Below the pieces are notes generated by a model. It was not told where the DNA came from. It was given only the letters and a program-made list of their open reading frames with translations, and did not search any database. A program made the position numbers and the translations under genes. Positions 35,585-45,774 of a DNA stretch of 64,000 bases are shown piece by piece. Origin of the DNA: Chloranthus sessilifolius (taxonomy: Eukaryota; Streptophyta; Magnoliopsida; Chloranthales; Chloranthaceae); the NCBI GenBank assembly GCA_021018995.1, contig CM037596.1, positions 105,321,416 to 105,385,415 of the forward strand, given 5' to 3'. Within the stretch, counting starts at the first letter, position 1. Each line of letters starts with the position of its first letter.

Positions 35585-38500
35585 TCAATCTTATCAATAC
35601 TTACCTTGCTGCAGGAGACTAGGAGTAGAATCGTTGCACGTATCCAGCGTTGGTGAGCTCGAAAAAATATTCTCCGTCCATGGTGGTGAGGCGGAGCGTG
35701 TATCCATGGAGTACTTCTTGGATAACGTAAGGTCCTTCTCAGTTGGGCTTAAATATTCCTCTCGGATCGGCGTGGAGAGACGAGAAGATTTTCTTGAGTA
35801 CGGTGTTTCCTACCTTCAAATCAGGAATGTGGAAACATTTATTATAAGCGTGCGCGATCCTTCCTTAGTAAACTTGGGTGTGACACAAAGTTTGAAGCCT
35901 CTTTTCATCGATCAGGCTCAATTTTTCTAAGCGAGATCTCTCTCTTTCGGCTTTTGGTAGATCTGTTTCGATGAGGATACGAAGTGATGGTACTTCGATT
36001 TCAACTGGCAGTACTGTCTCATTTTTATACACAAGGCAGAATGGTGTTGACCCTGTAGCAGTATAGATAGGCGTTCGATAGGCCCATAGTGCGAAAGGTA
36101 GCATCTCACTCCAGTCTCGGAATGTGATAACCATCTTCTCAAGGATTTGGACCACTATTTTATTGGCAGCTTCGACAGCTCCGTTAGTTTGAGGCGTATA
36201 TGGTGATGAGAGATGATGTTTGATTTTGTACTGCTCACAAAGATTCTGATGCGTTTGTTCGCGAAGTTGGTGCCGTTGTTCGTGATGATGACCTTAGGCA
36301 TGCCGAATTGACAGACGATGTTGTTCTTGATGAATTTTTCAATATGATTAGCCGTGACGTTTATGTAGGATGCTGTCTCTACCCATTTTGCGAATTACTC
36401 GATGACGACAAGGATGAACTGATGTCCGTTGGAAGCTCTCAGATTAACCTTTTCGACAATGTCGAGGCCCCAAGTGGAAAATGGCCATGAAGTGGTCATG
36501 CTGTGTTGATCTATGGCTGGAGCATATATTAGACTGGAGTTTTCTTGACATTTGTAGCACCTCTAAACGTGCTTGCAACAATCAGATTTCATGGCGGTCT
36601 AGAAGTACCCTTTCCGTAGAATCTTTTTAGCGAGCATGTGGCCATTGACACGTGGGCACCGCATACTCCTTCATGAATTTCTTTTATGACGTTGGCTACC
36701 TAGCTTTCAGTTAAGCATCTGAGCAAGATGTTGTTATATGATCGCTTGTAGAGGCATTCGCTGCGGATGATGTAATTTGATGCTAGATATTGTATGATTC
36801 ATCTGTCTGCCTTGGCTGTGCTCTCTGGGAAAGTACGTGTTTCAAGGAAGTTCTTGATGTCTGAGAACCACAGAGGCTCATCATCTAACTTTATGGTTTC
36901 CTCGATCTGGAGGTAGAAGGTTGGCTCATTTCTCTACCCGATCATGATAGGCTTCATCTTGATGCCGTAAGGAGTTTCGACCATTGATGCTAATGTCGCA
37001 AGCGCGCGGCAAAATGATTCCTTGCTTGCGAGACATAGGAGAAGGTAACCTCTTCTAAGCATGTTATCAAATTTTCGAGGTGTTCATGGTACGGGATTAA
37101 CTTTTTATCCTTTGTCTTTCAATCACCGTTGGTCTGACATGTTATTAGCTATGAATCGCCAAACACCCTGAGATGAGTTACGTTCAGATTAAGAGTTGCT
37201 TGTAATCTAGCTATGTAGACTTTATATTTGGTCATATTGTTGGTGCAGGGAAAATTTAATTTGATGGAGACTCTTACGTGGGACCCTTTCGACGAAATTA
37301 TAATAACGTCGACTCCTTGACCTTATGCATTCGATGCCCCATCAAAGTGCATTACCCATGACTCTTAAGACTCTTCTGTGTCATCCTATGTCATGAACAA
37401 GATGTCTTCATAAGAGAATTTGATTCTCGAAGGCTTGTAATCAGGTTAAGGATTCTCGACAAGATGATCCGCGAGAGCTCGCCTCTTGATTAACTTCTGA
37501 GGATCCATTCGCGCCAGAAGGAGTATTGCCTGATAGAGCAAGTAGTGGCGAAGCCTCTGCATGACCCACACGAGAGCCATACATGCTTTCTCAAGATGAG
37601 AATAATGCGTCTTATAATCAGTGAACTTCTTGCTCAGGTAGTAGATTGCCTATTCTTTTCTACTAGTTTTATTATGCTGCCCAAGGATACACCCTATTAA
37701 AAATTTCGTCATTGAGAGGTACATTTGGAGGGGTCTCCTTGGTACTGGCAGTGCCAACACTAGAGGGTTGGGGAGATAACTTTTGATTTTATCGAATGCG
37801 GCTTGGCAGTCATCATTCCATTCGACGGACGAATATTTCCTTATTAGCTTAAAAATCGGTGTGCAGATAGGAGTTAATTGTGCAATGAACCGACTAATGT
37901 ATTATATTCTACCCAAGAATCCTCCGACTTCTTTCTCAATAGATGGCGGTGACATTTCAACGATGGCTTTTACTTTGAGTGGGTCGACTTCAATGCCTCT
38001 TCTGCTGACGATGAATCTTACTAACTTTCCTGACATAGCACCGAATGCGTATTTTTGAGGGTTTAGACGCAGCCTGTACTTTCTTAGTATTTCAAATAAC
38101 TTTTGGAGGTTCACCATATGATCACTGCTTTTTTGAGACTTGGCTATCATGTCGTCAACGTACACCTTGATTTTTCGATACATCATGTCATGGAATAGTG
38201 CAGTGATCATTCACTGATATGTCGCCCCGACATTTTTTAGCCCATATGGCATAACTCTATAGCAGAAAGTGCCCCATGGAGTGATGAATATTATCTTTTC
38301 TTGGTCTGTCTCTGCCATCTTGATCTGATTGTACCCAGAAAATCTGTCGATAAACGAGAGCATCCGGTGCCTGATAGTATTGTCGACCAAGATCTCGATG
38401 TGTGGCAAAGGGAAGTCATTTTTTGGGCTTGCCTTATTGAGGTTTCTTAAGTCAATGAACAAGCGAACCTTTCCATCTTTCTTTGGTACCACCACGATGT

Positions 38501-38985
38501 TGGCTAGCCATTGCGGGTATTTGGAGACCATGAGATAGCCTGTATTGTATTGCTCGATGACTTCGTCTTTCACTCTTATCATCCACTCTGGCTTGAGGCG
38601 CCTTAACTTCTGCTTGACGGACTTGAGATTTGGATACAACGACAGCTCATGCTCGACCAAATCGGTGTCCAAATCAGGCATATCTTCGTATGATCGAAGG
38701 AATTCAATCATGCTTTATCTTTCCTCAGGAGACAACGATGTTTCGATCTTAGTGATTTTAGGATCCTCCTCAGTGCCCAGATTGACCTCTTCGATCTCTT
38801 CATTTATTAGGGTAGGACAATTATCAAAATCGGCATATTGGTCAAGGAGTTCATTGGGAAGCTCTTCACTTTGGACCTCCTTATCTAGACTCGTGATTCC
38901 TACATTTTTTTATATTTTTACAGGAAAGGGGTCGATTACACGTGGGACGGGGTTTTTAATTAAGACATCATTTTTATTTTAATAG
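35585..38985 (-). pseudogene. pol: Tat element pol: RT, RNase H, second RNase H, integrase
   Basis: Reading down the minus strand: a pol leader near 38980-38715. RT at about 38711-37900 with YPQWLANIVVVPKKDGKVR, NLNKASPKNDFPLPHIE, PWGTFCYRVMPYGLKN and the catalytic YVDDMIAKS. RNase H near 37660-37550 (YLSKKFTDYKTHYSHLEKAC). A second, archaeal-type RNase H near 37390-37130 (VMHFDGASNA, LNFPCTNN, GDS), a hallmark of Tat elements. Integrase near 36550-35865 (WPFSTWGLDIVEKVN; NNGTNF where DNG is usual; FALWAYRTPIYTATGSTPF; VLPVEIEVPSLR), then a C-terminal EGPYVIQEV part to about 35585. Several in-frame stops. Confidence 0.88.
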
Positions 38986-39437
38986 GAATTTTGAAAGACA
39001 ATAGTTTTAGATTATTTTATGCTTTTTCCATGTTTTTAACTTTTCCTTTTTCTATTTTTTTGATTTTTTCTTTTTCTTCGGGGATCGGCCCTTGGCAAGG
39101 CGGGTCTTTATACACATAAGGAATTGCTTGCTAGTGTATAACCCCACTTTTTATAGGTTATTTTTTTTTGAAAAGTCGGTGCCGTATTTACGACCATTTG
39201 ATGCTTTCAAGGTTAGGGGCATTGAAGTCCAATTCCTCACCTGAGGTGCCGCACCTTTACGTGGTCTAGTGGAGGAGGTTGATTGAGATGACTTTTGAGA
39301 GTCAACCCCCAACATGTTAACCATGGGTTCATCTTGAACCTGGTCATCAAAAATCAGTACAGTCTTGGGATGGGCAGGTGGCTGTACAGGTAGGGGTACC
39401 TCCTATTCGAAAAGTGACTGCGAGGCCAGGTCTATTT

Positions 39438-39781
39438 CCATAACTTTTGATGTACAACTCCAACTTAGGCGATTCTTGGCTCGTTTGAGAGCTAGAATCT
39501 CTACGTTCTAATGGTATTGGACTTAGATTTGGAAACTATCTGTGCAAAATTTGGCACTCCTCTTTTCATTAGATGTTTTGATTAGTTTGAAACGGGTTTT
39601 ATGAGTCTGTTTTGGGCTTTCTAAGGGTTTGGAAAGGTTAGAGTTGCTTCCTAAGGGTTTGAGAATGGTTCTGAAGGTTAGATTAAGTTCTAAGGATTTG
39701 GGAAGTCCTTTCGGAAGCTCGGGAGTGTGCCGTTCTCGAAGTATGGTCGATCGGGCCTTGGGCCAAATTTGAGTGTCTACA
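39438..39781 (-). repeat. Tat element 5' LTR, truncated
   Basis: 344 bp matching 32570-32875, from CATAACTTTTGATGTACAAC to the terminal GAGTGTCTACA. The remaining kilobase of the LTR, the primer site and gag are missing at the 39438 junction. Confidence 0.82.
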
Positions 39782-39801
39782 GTCACCCTTATGGGATAAT
39801 G

Positions 39802-40093
39802 CAGGGCCGACCTTGAGATTTTGGGGGCCGTACGCGAGATCCAAAATGAGGCTTTGAACTACTGAACTCACTACAAAAAATAAGACTAGCATTTTTTTGC
39901 AGCCAAAAAGTGCCGCTATTAACAAATAAACTATTAAGACTATTAGCTGCAGTTTTTTTGTTAATAGCGGCAGTTTATAGCTGCAGCTAATAATCCTTTT
40001 TTTTGTAGTGATTGGGTTATACCATTGCGGGGTAGAGGCCATATTTCTTGAATAAATTACAACCTCTTGGGCTTATGCCCAAGGCCGGCCCTG
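39802..40093. mobile_element. hAT-like MITE (CAGGGCCGGCC), copy B, with nested CACTA MITE
   Basis: CAGGGCCGACC to GGCCGGCCCTG, flanked by GGATAATG (39794-39801) and GGATTATG (40094-40101). It is split at 39869 by a CACTA-type MITE. Confidence 0.78.
39869..40010. mobile_element. CACTA-type MITE nested in the hAT-like MITE
   Basis: CACTACAAAAAATAAGAC to CCTTTTTTTTGTAGTG, 142 bp. Flanks are ACT and ATT, one mismatch from the 3-bp duplication expected from the empty sites in copies A and C (GAATTGGG). Confidence 0.8.
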
Positions 40094-40403
40094 GGATTAT
40101 GCATCCAAACGATATACCTACTGGGGATTTCGTCTCTTGACGTTAGTAACACCCCATTAATTTGCCAGATAAAGAAAGGGTACCTCTGTTCCCTCCTACA
40201 GGATTACTGAGAGCACCTTTGTTTGAAAGCCACTAAAACCCATTGACTGCTAGGAATCAATATCCATTGTCTGGAAGGTTGGGGTGAAAACTGATCTCCA
40301 TTGTCTAATTTCAAGCAATCAATGAGTTTCAGATTTAGGCGGCTCCAATAATCCTGTATGCGCGAACAAAGGTATCCTAAAAATAAAACGAAAATAAAAA
40401 TAA

Positions 40404-41509
40404 GGGAGTTACAACTTGCACATGAGACTTGTTCATTGCTCAGGGTTTGAAAAGAAAGACTCAATTTGTTTGAATCTGCGATACATGAAATACCGTCTAA
40501 GCCTATGATTTGAAGGCCAAGATGTAAAGATCTTTTATTGCCAAAAATTAACATGAAACATGATCACTATCATCTAATTCAACAAAGTCGACTTTTACAT
40601 CATTGCCCTACATATAAATGACTTAGATGGTGTTCCTCGTGGCAAAGGTCCCCAAAACATGGTTATAAAAATAGACAATTTTTTGAAAAAAAAATTGTTT
40701 AAAACTCATTTTTTTCATAAAACGTCGGAAAGACATTTAAAACTCGTATTTTTGGAAAATTCATGATTTTGAGTTTTTGACGTTTTAAACACGTTTTCTT
40801 CGAATTTTTTCTGAAAATTTTCTCATTTGTTCACAAACCTATTAATTTATGGGAGCTGGTTTCGTCCTCCATTGAAGGGCTGTCAACATCTTTCAAGGTT
40901 TACGTGGATCTCTATGTGGCATTCAAAACATTATTTTGGTGCCACATGAAACATGAGAGGGTGGTTTAGATCAATCTTTTTAAAAAATTTATAAACGTTT
41001 TTTTATAAAAATATAAGTCAAAATTTGACTAATTTCAACAGTCAAATTTAAAGGCTAAAAGAATACATGGTAGTGAGGAGTTTTTGAATTTTGTTTATTA
41101 TTTATAACTATGAACTAGCCATTGCACTTGTTGTCCCCATGGCATCCATACAATGTTTTGAGTGCCACGTGAAGCTCCATGTAGAACCTTAGAGGACAGT
41201 CGGACGGACTCCTCTTTTTCCCTTCCCCAATTTTTTGGGATTTTGCCAATATTTTTACATTTGTTTCTTTTTTATTGCCTTACTGATTTTTTCCCGAATT
41301 CCAACTTTGTAATTATGTCCAAAAATATAAAATATTTATTTTTAAACTATGTGCTGTCCTCACAACTATCATTGGTACTGCTTCGAAACTGTCACATCTA
41401 TATGCATGCATTCTTCGCCTCTCGAAGTTGTATCGGCCATATGGCTATTTCAAGAAATTAAAAAAATTATGTGCAACTACACAAATCTTGTATGCAAGTT
41501 ATAGCTCCC
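40404..41509. mobile_element. Mutator-like non-autonomous element, copy B
   Basis: GGGAGTTACAACTTGCA to GCAAGTTATAGCTCCC (inverted ends), 1106 bp, flanked by TAAAAATAA and TAAAAAATAA. Directly behind it another GGGAGTTAAAACTTGCA end begins at about 41520. Confidence 0.55.
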
Positions 41510-43390
41510 TAAAAAATAAGGGAGTTAAAACTTGCACAAGAGCATTCTATCAAGTGTACTGGTACGCATCAGCTTAAAAACATCTTTCTTTGAGAGATCA
41601 TACCATTGGCACAAAAAACGATCTCTATTATCTGGTTAAATAAGTCAAATGCCATCATTTGATTCAATGGTGTATCAGCTCAATCACATGATAGAGATCA
41701 TATTTTGTGCCAATTTTGACCTCAAAGTTCTTTAAATCATACGGCTTAGATGGTGTTTCAACTTTCACGTGACATAGATCCCAAAAGTACAAATTCTTTC
41801 TTCTCCATAAAAATAATTTAATGACCCAATACCGACTTTTTGGTTAAGACATGTGCCAATGAAAGTATACTTTTGATGACTCACGTACGCGCATCATATA
41901 TGGTGTATAGGTCCATGCAACTAATATCATTTTCGAAGCATTGACAAATGGATTCATCATTTGGAGTTGGCCGAAATGTCGGCAACGCGCCTTCCTAACA
42001 ATTACCAACATTGGTAAGAAATACAACACATTATCAATCCTCAAAGCCTGGACCAATTTATGGACCCGAAGAATTTAATGGCCTCTAATTATGGAGTCCA
42101 ACGCTCCTGAGGATCTCCCTTATCATGTGATGTTAACTAAAAAGAAAAGAAAAGACAATAATTTTTTTTTTCTCAAAAAAAAAACTAAAAAGAATAGAAA
42201 AAGAAAAAGACCATAATTTTCTACATGGTCCCCTACGAGGTGGTCACAAATACGCAACAAAAGCACTTCGAAATGGTGATTCATTACGAGAGATGCCTAG
42301 AAGCAATAGATCATTATCTAGAGAGTTCCTTCATCTCAGTTAGGGCTCTCAATGGATTGGGTTGAAAAAAATCTAACCTAGCGTCCCCAAACAGGGCTTA
42401 GCTAGGTTTAACAGTAGCCTAGCCCTAAACCAGTTTATTAAAGAGTTAGTCTACAATGGGTGGGTGTCCACTTATCATGGGTGGATATGCCGCACAACTG
42501 TGTGACTGCATGACATGCACGAACTTCCAATGCATGGAAGTCTGTGATTGTCATGCAGTCACATTGTAGACTTAACTCTTCAGTAAAACCCTACACTCTT
42601 TAGGCTCCCTGAGAGGTAGTCCATTGATTTGATGGTCAAGATTTGATGTATCATGTAGAAAGTAATGATAGAGATGTGGAGAGGTATCTTTGTTTCTTTT
42701 TTCAATTCACATGTTGAACTCGAAATGGGGTTCAGCTGCCTTTAAAACCGTTGGATGTAACGTAATCTTGACTGCAACTTTCATAAGCCATTTAGCTTTC
42801 AACCAGTTAGATCTGACCAAAATGAAAGGAATAGTGGGAGCACACTGTCTGGTAATTCAGCAAGGTGAAATTTCCGAAAAAATCAGCGAATCTGACTAGT
42901 TTGGGAAAACTATTGGAGAAAAATTAGACAAAAAAAATAAAAAAATAAGATTAAAAAATATAAAACAATATTTAAAGAATAGTAAAAGTCATGATTATTG
43001 AAAAAATCTTGAATTATTAGGAAATTATTTGTGAATTATTCACAAAAATCGCAAATATTTCGAAACACATGATTATTTTAGAAATTCGGGAATAATTCCT
43101 AGAGCCTTAAAACTTGCAAATAATTCGCGATTTTATCAAATGTTCGAAGAATTTGGTGACTATGGTTGAGACTTGGGATAACACTCTTACCATGGACACT
43201 CTAATTCTGACTCTTATTCTTAACTTATATAAAAAAGGTCCAAACTGGACTGAGCCGAGCTGACTTTTTTCCGATTAGTGCTTAGTTTAAGTTTCGAGTT
43301 TTCAAAAATTAATCGTATTGAATTTTTTTTTTTATAGTTTCGGTAGAGATTCAGTTGACGAAATCGTCACTCCTATGGGATAATGTAAAG

Positions 43391-43561
43391 CAGGGCCTTG
43401 AAATTTTGCGGACCGTACACGAGTTCCTAAATGGGGCCCTGTACTACTGAATTGGGTTATACCATTGAGGGCCGTGGACCTATTTCTTGCACAAACTTTG
43501 GGGTAAGTTTTTGTGGGCCCTAGGTGACAAACTCTCGGGCTTATGCCCAAGGCCGGCCATG
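43391..43561. mobile_element. hAT-like MITE (CAGGGCCGGCC), copy C
   Basis: CAGGGCC left and GGCCGGCCATG right, followed by GGATTATG; homologous to the MITEs in copies A and B. The left target copy is disturbed by an extra 'taaag'. Confidence 0.65.
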
Positions 43562-44146
43562 GGATTATGCCTTCAAACGATGCACCTGTTAGGGATTTCG
43601 TCTCTTGAGGTCAGCAGAACCCTATTAATCTGCCAAAAAAAAAGAAAGGGTACATCTATTCGCGCTTATAGGATTATTGGAAGCTGATACCTCTAGACGC
43701 GTTTTCTCTGAATTTTTTCTGAAAAATTTCTCATTTTTTCAAAAACATATTAATTTATGGGAGCCGGTTTCATCCTCCATCGGAGGGCAGTCAACATCCT
43801 TCAAGGTTTTGATCTAGGCATTCAAAATACTAATATTTATCACTATGATCTAGGCATTGCACCTGTGGTCCACATGGCATCCAAATAATGTTTTGGGTGC
43901 TACGTGAAGCTCCATGAGGAACATTGGAGGACTGTCGGACGGACACCTTTTTCCCTTCATGTTTTTTTTGGGATTTTGCCAATATTTTTACATTTGTTTC
44001 TTTTCTGTTGGCTAGCTGATATTTTCCGGAATCCCAACTTTTTAATTATATCAAAAATATAAAATCTTTATTTTTAAATTATGTGTTGTGTCCTCACCAC
44101 TCTTGTTGGTATTACTTCGAAATTGTCACATCTATATGCATGCACT

Positions 44147-44298
44147 TACTATAAAAAAATAAGACCAGTAGCGGCAATTTTTGGTTAAAATTGCCGCTAT
44201 TAGTCCTGTCGCTACAAAAAACTGTCACTTATTAGTCATACCGCTACCAAAAATTGCCTAAACAGCAAGTGCCGCTGAAACACTTTATTTTTGTAGTG
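44147..44298. mobile_element. CACTA-type MITE in copy C
   Basis: TACTATAAAAAAATAAGAC to CTTTATTTTTGTAGTG with GCCGCTATTAGTC-type inverted interior. Copies A and B lack it at the equivalent site. Flanks ACT/CCT. Confidence 0.65.
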
Positions 44299-44690
44299 CC
44301 TCCTCCTTGACTGTCGAAGTAGCCTCGGCCGTATAGCTATAAAAAAAAATAAATCCATATGCAACTACACAAATCTTTTATGCAAGGTGTAGCTCCATAA
44401 AAATAAGAGAGCTAAAACTTGCACATGAGCGCTCTATCATGTCTGTGGGTACGCATCGGCTCAAAAACATCTTTCTCCACAAGATCATACCATTTGGCAC
44501 AAAAAACAACCTCTATCATCTGGTTGAATAAGTCAATGGCCATCATCTGATTCAATGGTTGTCTGTGTTTAATCAGATTATAGAGATCATATTTTATGCC
44601 ATTTTTGACATCAAAATTCTTTAAATCAATATATTTAAATCAGACGGCTTAAATGATATTTCCCAAAGCCCAACACCAACTTTGAGCACT

Positions 44691-45185
44691 GGGCCAATAC
44701 CTAATACTAACTCTTTCATTAAACGAGTGGCATTGACTCACCATGTGGACACTAGAAGGTTGGTCGTGTGGGCTCCACTTTCCTCTTACGTGTTGCTTAC
44801 TTGCTTAGACACCGTACGATAACGTTGACTGTATTGCCGTCCACACGCAACAATGGCCCAACGCCTTGTTTGACAACCTTTATTGATAAAGAATAGGCGC
44901 ACGGTGCACGGTGCACCGTGCGCGGTCCGTAATCCGACTCCCCCTCTACGGTCAAGCAACAGGTTTTAGGGGGATGCTCTAGTTGCACCTACCGAACTAA
45001 TGAGACCACCTACGATGACAACCATTGATTGGTTTTAATTGAATTATAGAGATCATTTTTCATCCCAATCTTTGAGGAAATTGGTCTTAAGAACATTGGT
45101 GTATCATTAGACAGTCAATATTTTATTTCATATGGTACACATCTCAAAAAGTGATTTGAAAGATCAATTTTGGATTGATGAGTAA
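44691..45185. other. Unassigned sequence upstream of MLO
   Basis: No gene seen. It contains a GC-rich spot at about 44896-44925 with the 16-base palindrome GCACGGTGCACCGTGC, and stretches related to the dispersed foldback repeats of the MLO introns. Confidence 0.4.
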
Positions 45186-45335
45186 CAATATAAAAAATAA
45201 GACTATTAACGAAAACCAAAAACTGCTACTATTAACAAAAAAACTTGTTCCAATAGCGACAAGACTAATAGCGGCATGTTTTTCTATTAATAGCTGCAGT
45301 TTTTGGTGCTGCTAATAATCTAATTTTTTGTAGTG
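45186..45335. mobile_element. CACTA-type MITE upstream of MLO
   Basis: CAATATAAAAAATAAGAC (decayed CACTAC) to CTAATTTTTTGTAGTG, with AATAGCGGCA-type interior. No exact 3-bp duplication (TAA, TCA). Confidence 0.65.
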
Positions 45336-45429
45336 TCAGGTGATTTTCAACTCACGTTTTGGGATGTGTGCTAGGTGAAATAAAAAACGAAAAATTATGA
45401 TGAGCAGACCTCAAATAACAGACTACTAA

Positions 45430-45497
45430 TGTGGTGCGATGCAAATGTTTGGCCCAACCTGCACAGTTGGGACCTCCTACGCTTGCATTGCACCACA
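45430..45497. promoter_or_regulatory. Inverted repeat (hairpin) 0.28-0.35 kb before the MLO start codon
   Basis: Arms TGTGGTGCGATGCAA (45430-45444) and TTGCATTGCACCACA (45483-45497), one mismatch, loop about 38 bases containing CCCAACCTGCACAGTTGGG, itself an inner inverted repeat. It may be a MITE remnant or a cruciform; a promoter role is untested. Confidence 0.4.
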
Positions 45498-45704
45498 TAA
45501 GCGAACTGTTGAATGATCTGTTGTTTACGGTCTGCCATATATCTCGATTATTTGATTCAAAGCATTCAATGATTTTCAGCATCGGTGCCCTAAGTGATTC
45601 AGTAGGTGTATCCTTTTTCTGAAGTAGCGATATATTTGACGACAAAGAAGGAATCTGATTGACCCGTTCAGTGCACGGCCCGTGTAACAGTCCTCTCCTA
45701 CTCT

Positions 45705-45724
45705 AACTCTCCCCATAAAATGGG
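45705..45724 (+). promoter_or_regulatory. Possible MLO TATA region
   Basis: CCCCATAAAATGGGG (45711-45725) lies 50-64 bases before the ATG; ATAAAAT would serve as a TATA element, and the surrounding CCCC/GGGG makes it a palindrome. It is the best TATA-like word near the start, but this is weak evidence. Confidence 0.3.
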
Positions 45725-45774
45725 GAAAGCTCCTTATTTATCAACGTGTCTGCTTTATACCCTTATATGCATCT

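Larger units (their letters stand above)
31508..39781 (-). mobile_element. Tat-lineage Ty3/gypsy retrotransposon
   Basis: TGTGCAACCG to GAGTGTCTACA (plus strand), flanked by GTCAC on both sides (31503-31507, 39782-39786). On the minus strand the order is partial 5' LTR, pol, long untranslated region, 3' LTR. The pol wording and a second RNase H place it in the Tat (Ogre/Tat) branch. The 5' region (rest of the 5' LTR, primer site, gag and protease) has been deleted. Stops and shifts throughout pol make it dead. Confidence 0.93.
29955..42003. repeat. Tandem unit, copy B (interrupted)
   Basis: Runs 29955-31507 and, after the Tat element, 39787-42003. Left and right parts join exactly as in copies A and C (AAATCGTCAC then CCTTATGGGATAATG). 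Private insertions: hAT-like MITE 29977-30141, the Tat element, and a CACTA-type MITE nested at 39869-40010. Confidence 0.78.
42004..44690. repeat. Tandem unit, copy C (partial)
   Basis: Starts like A and B. It follows them to about 43690, where it jumps over the part equivalent to 27960-28600 of A, then continues to about 44690, where the homology to the end of the unit stops. No coding potential seen. Confidence 0.72.

Noticed and set aside
38545..38982. 145-codon plus-strand frame
   Set aside because: It is the reverse shadow of the Tat element pol leader and RT on the minus strand.
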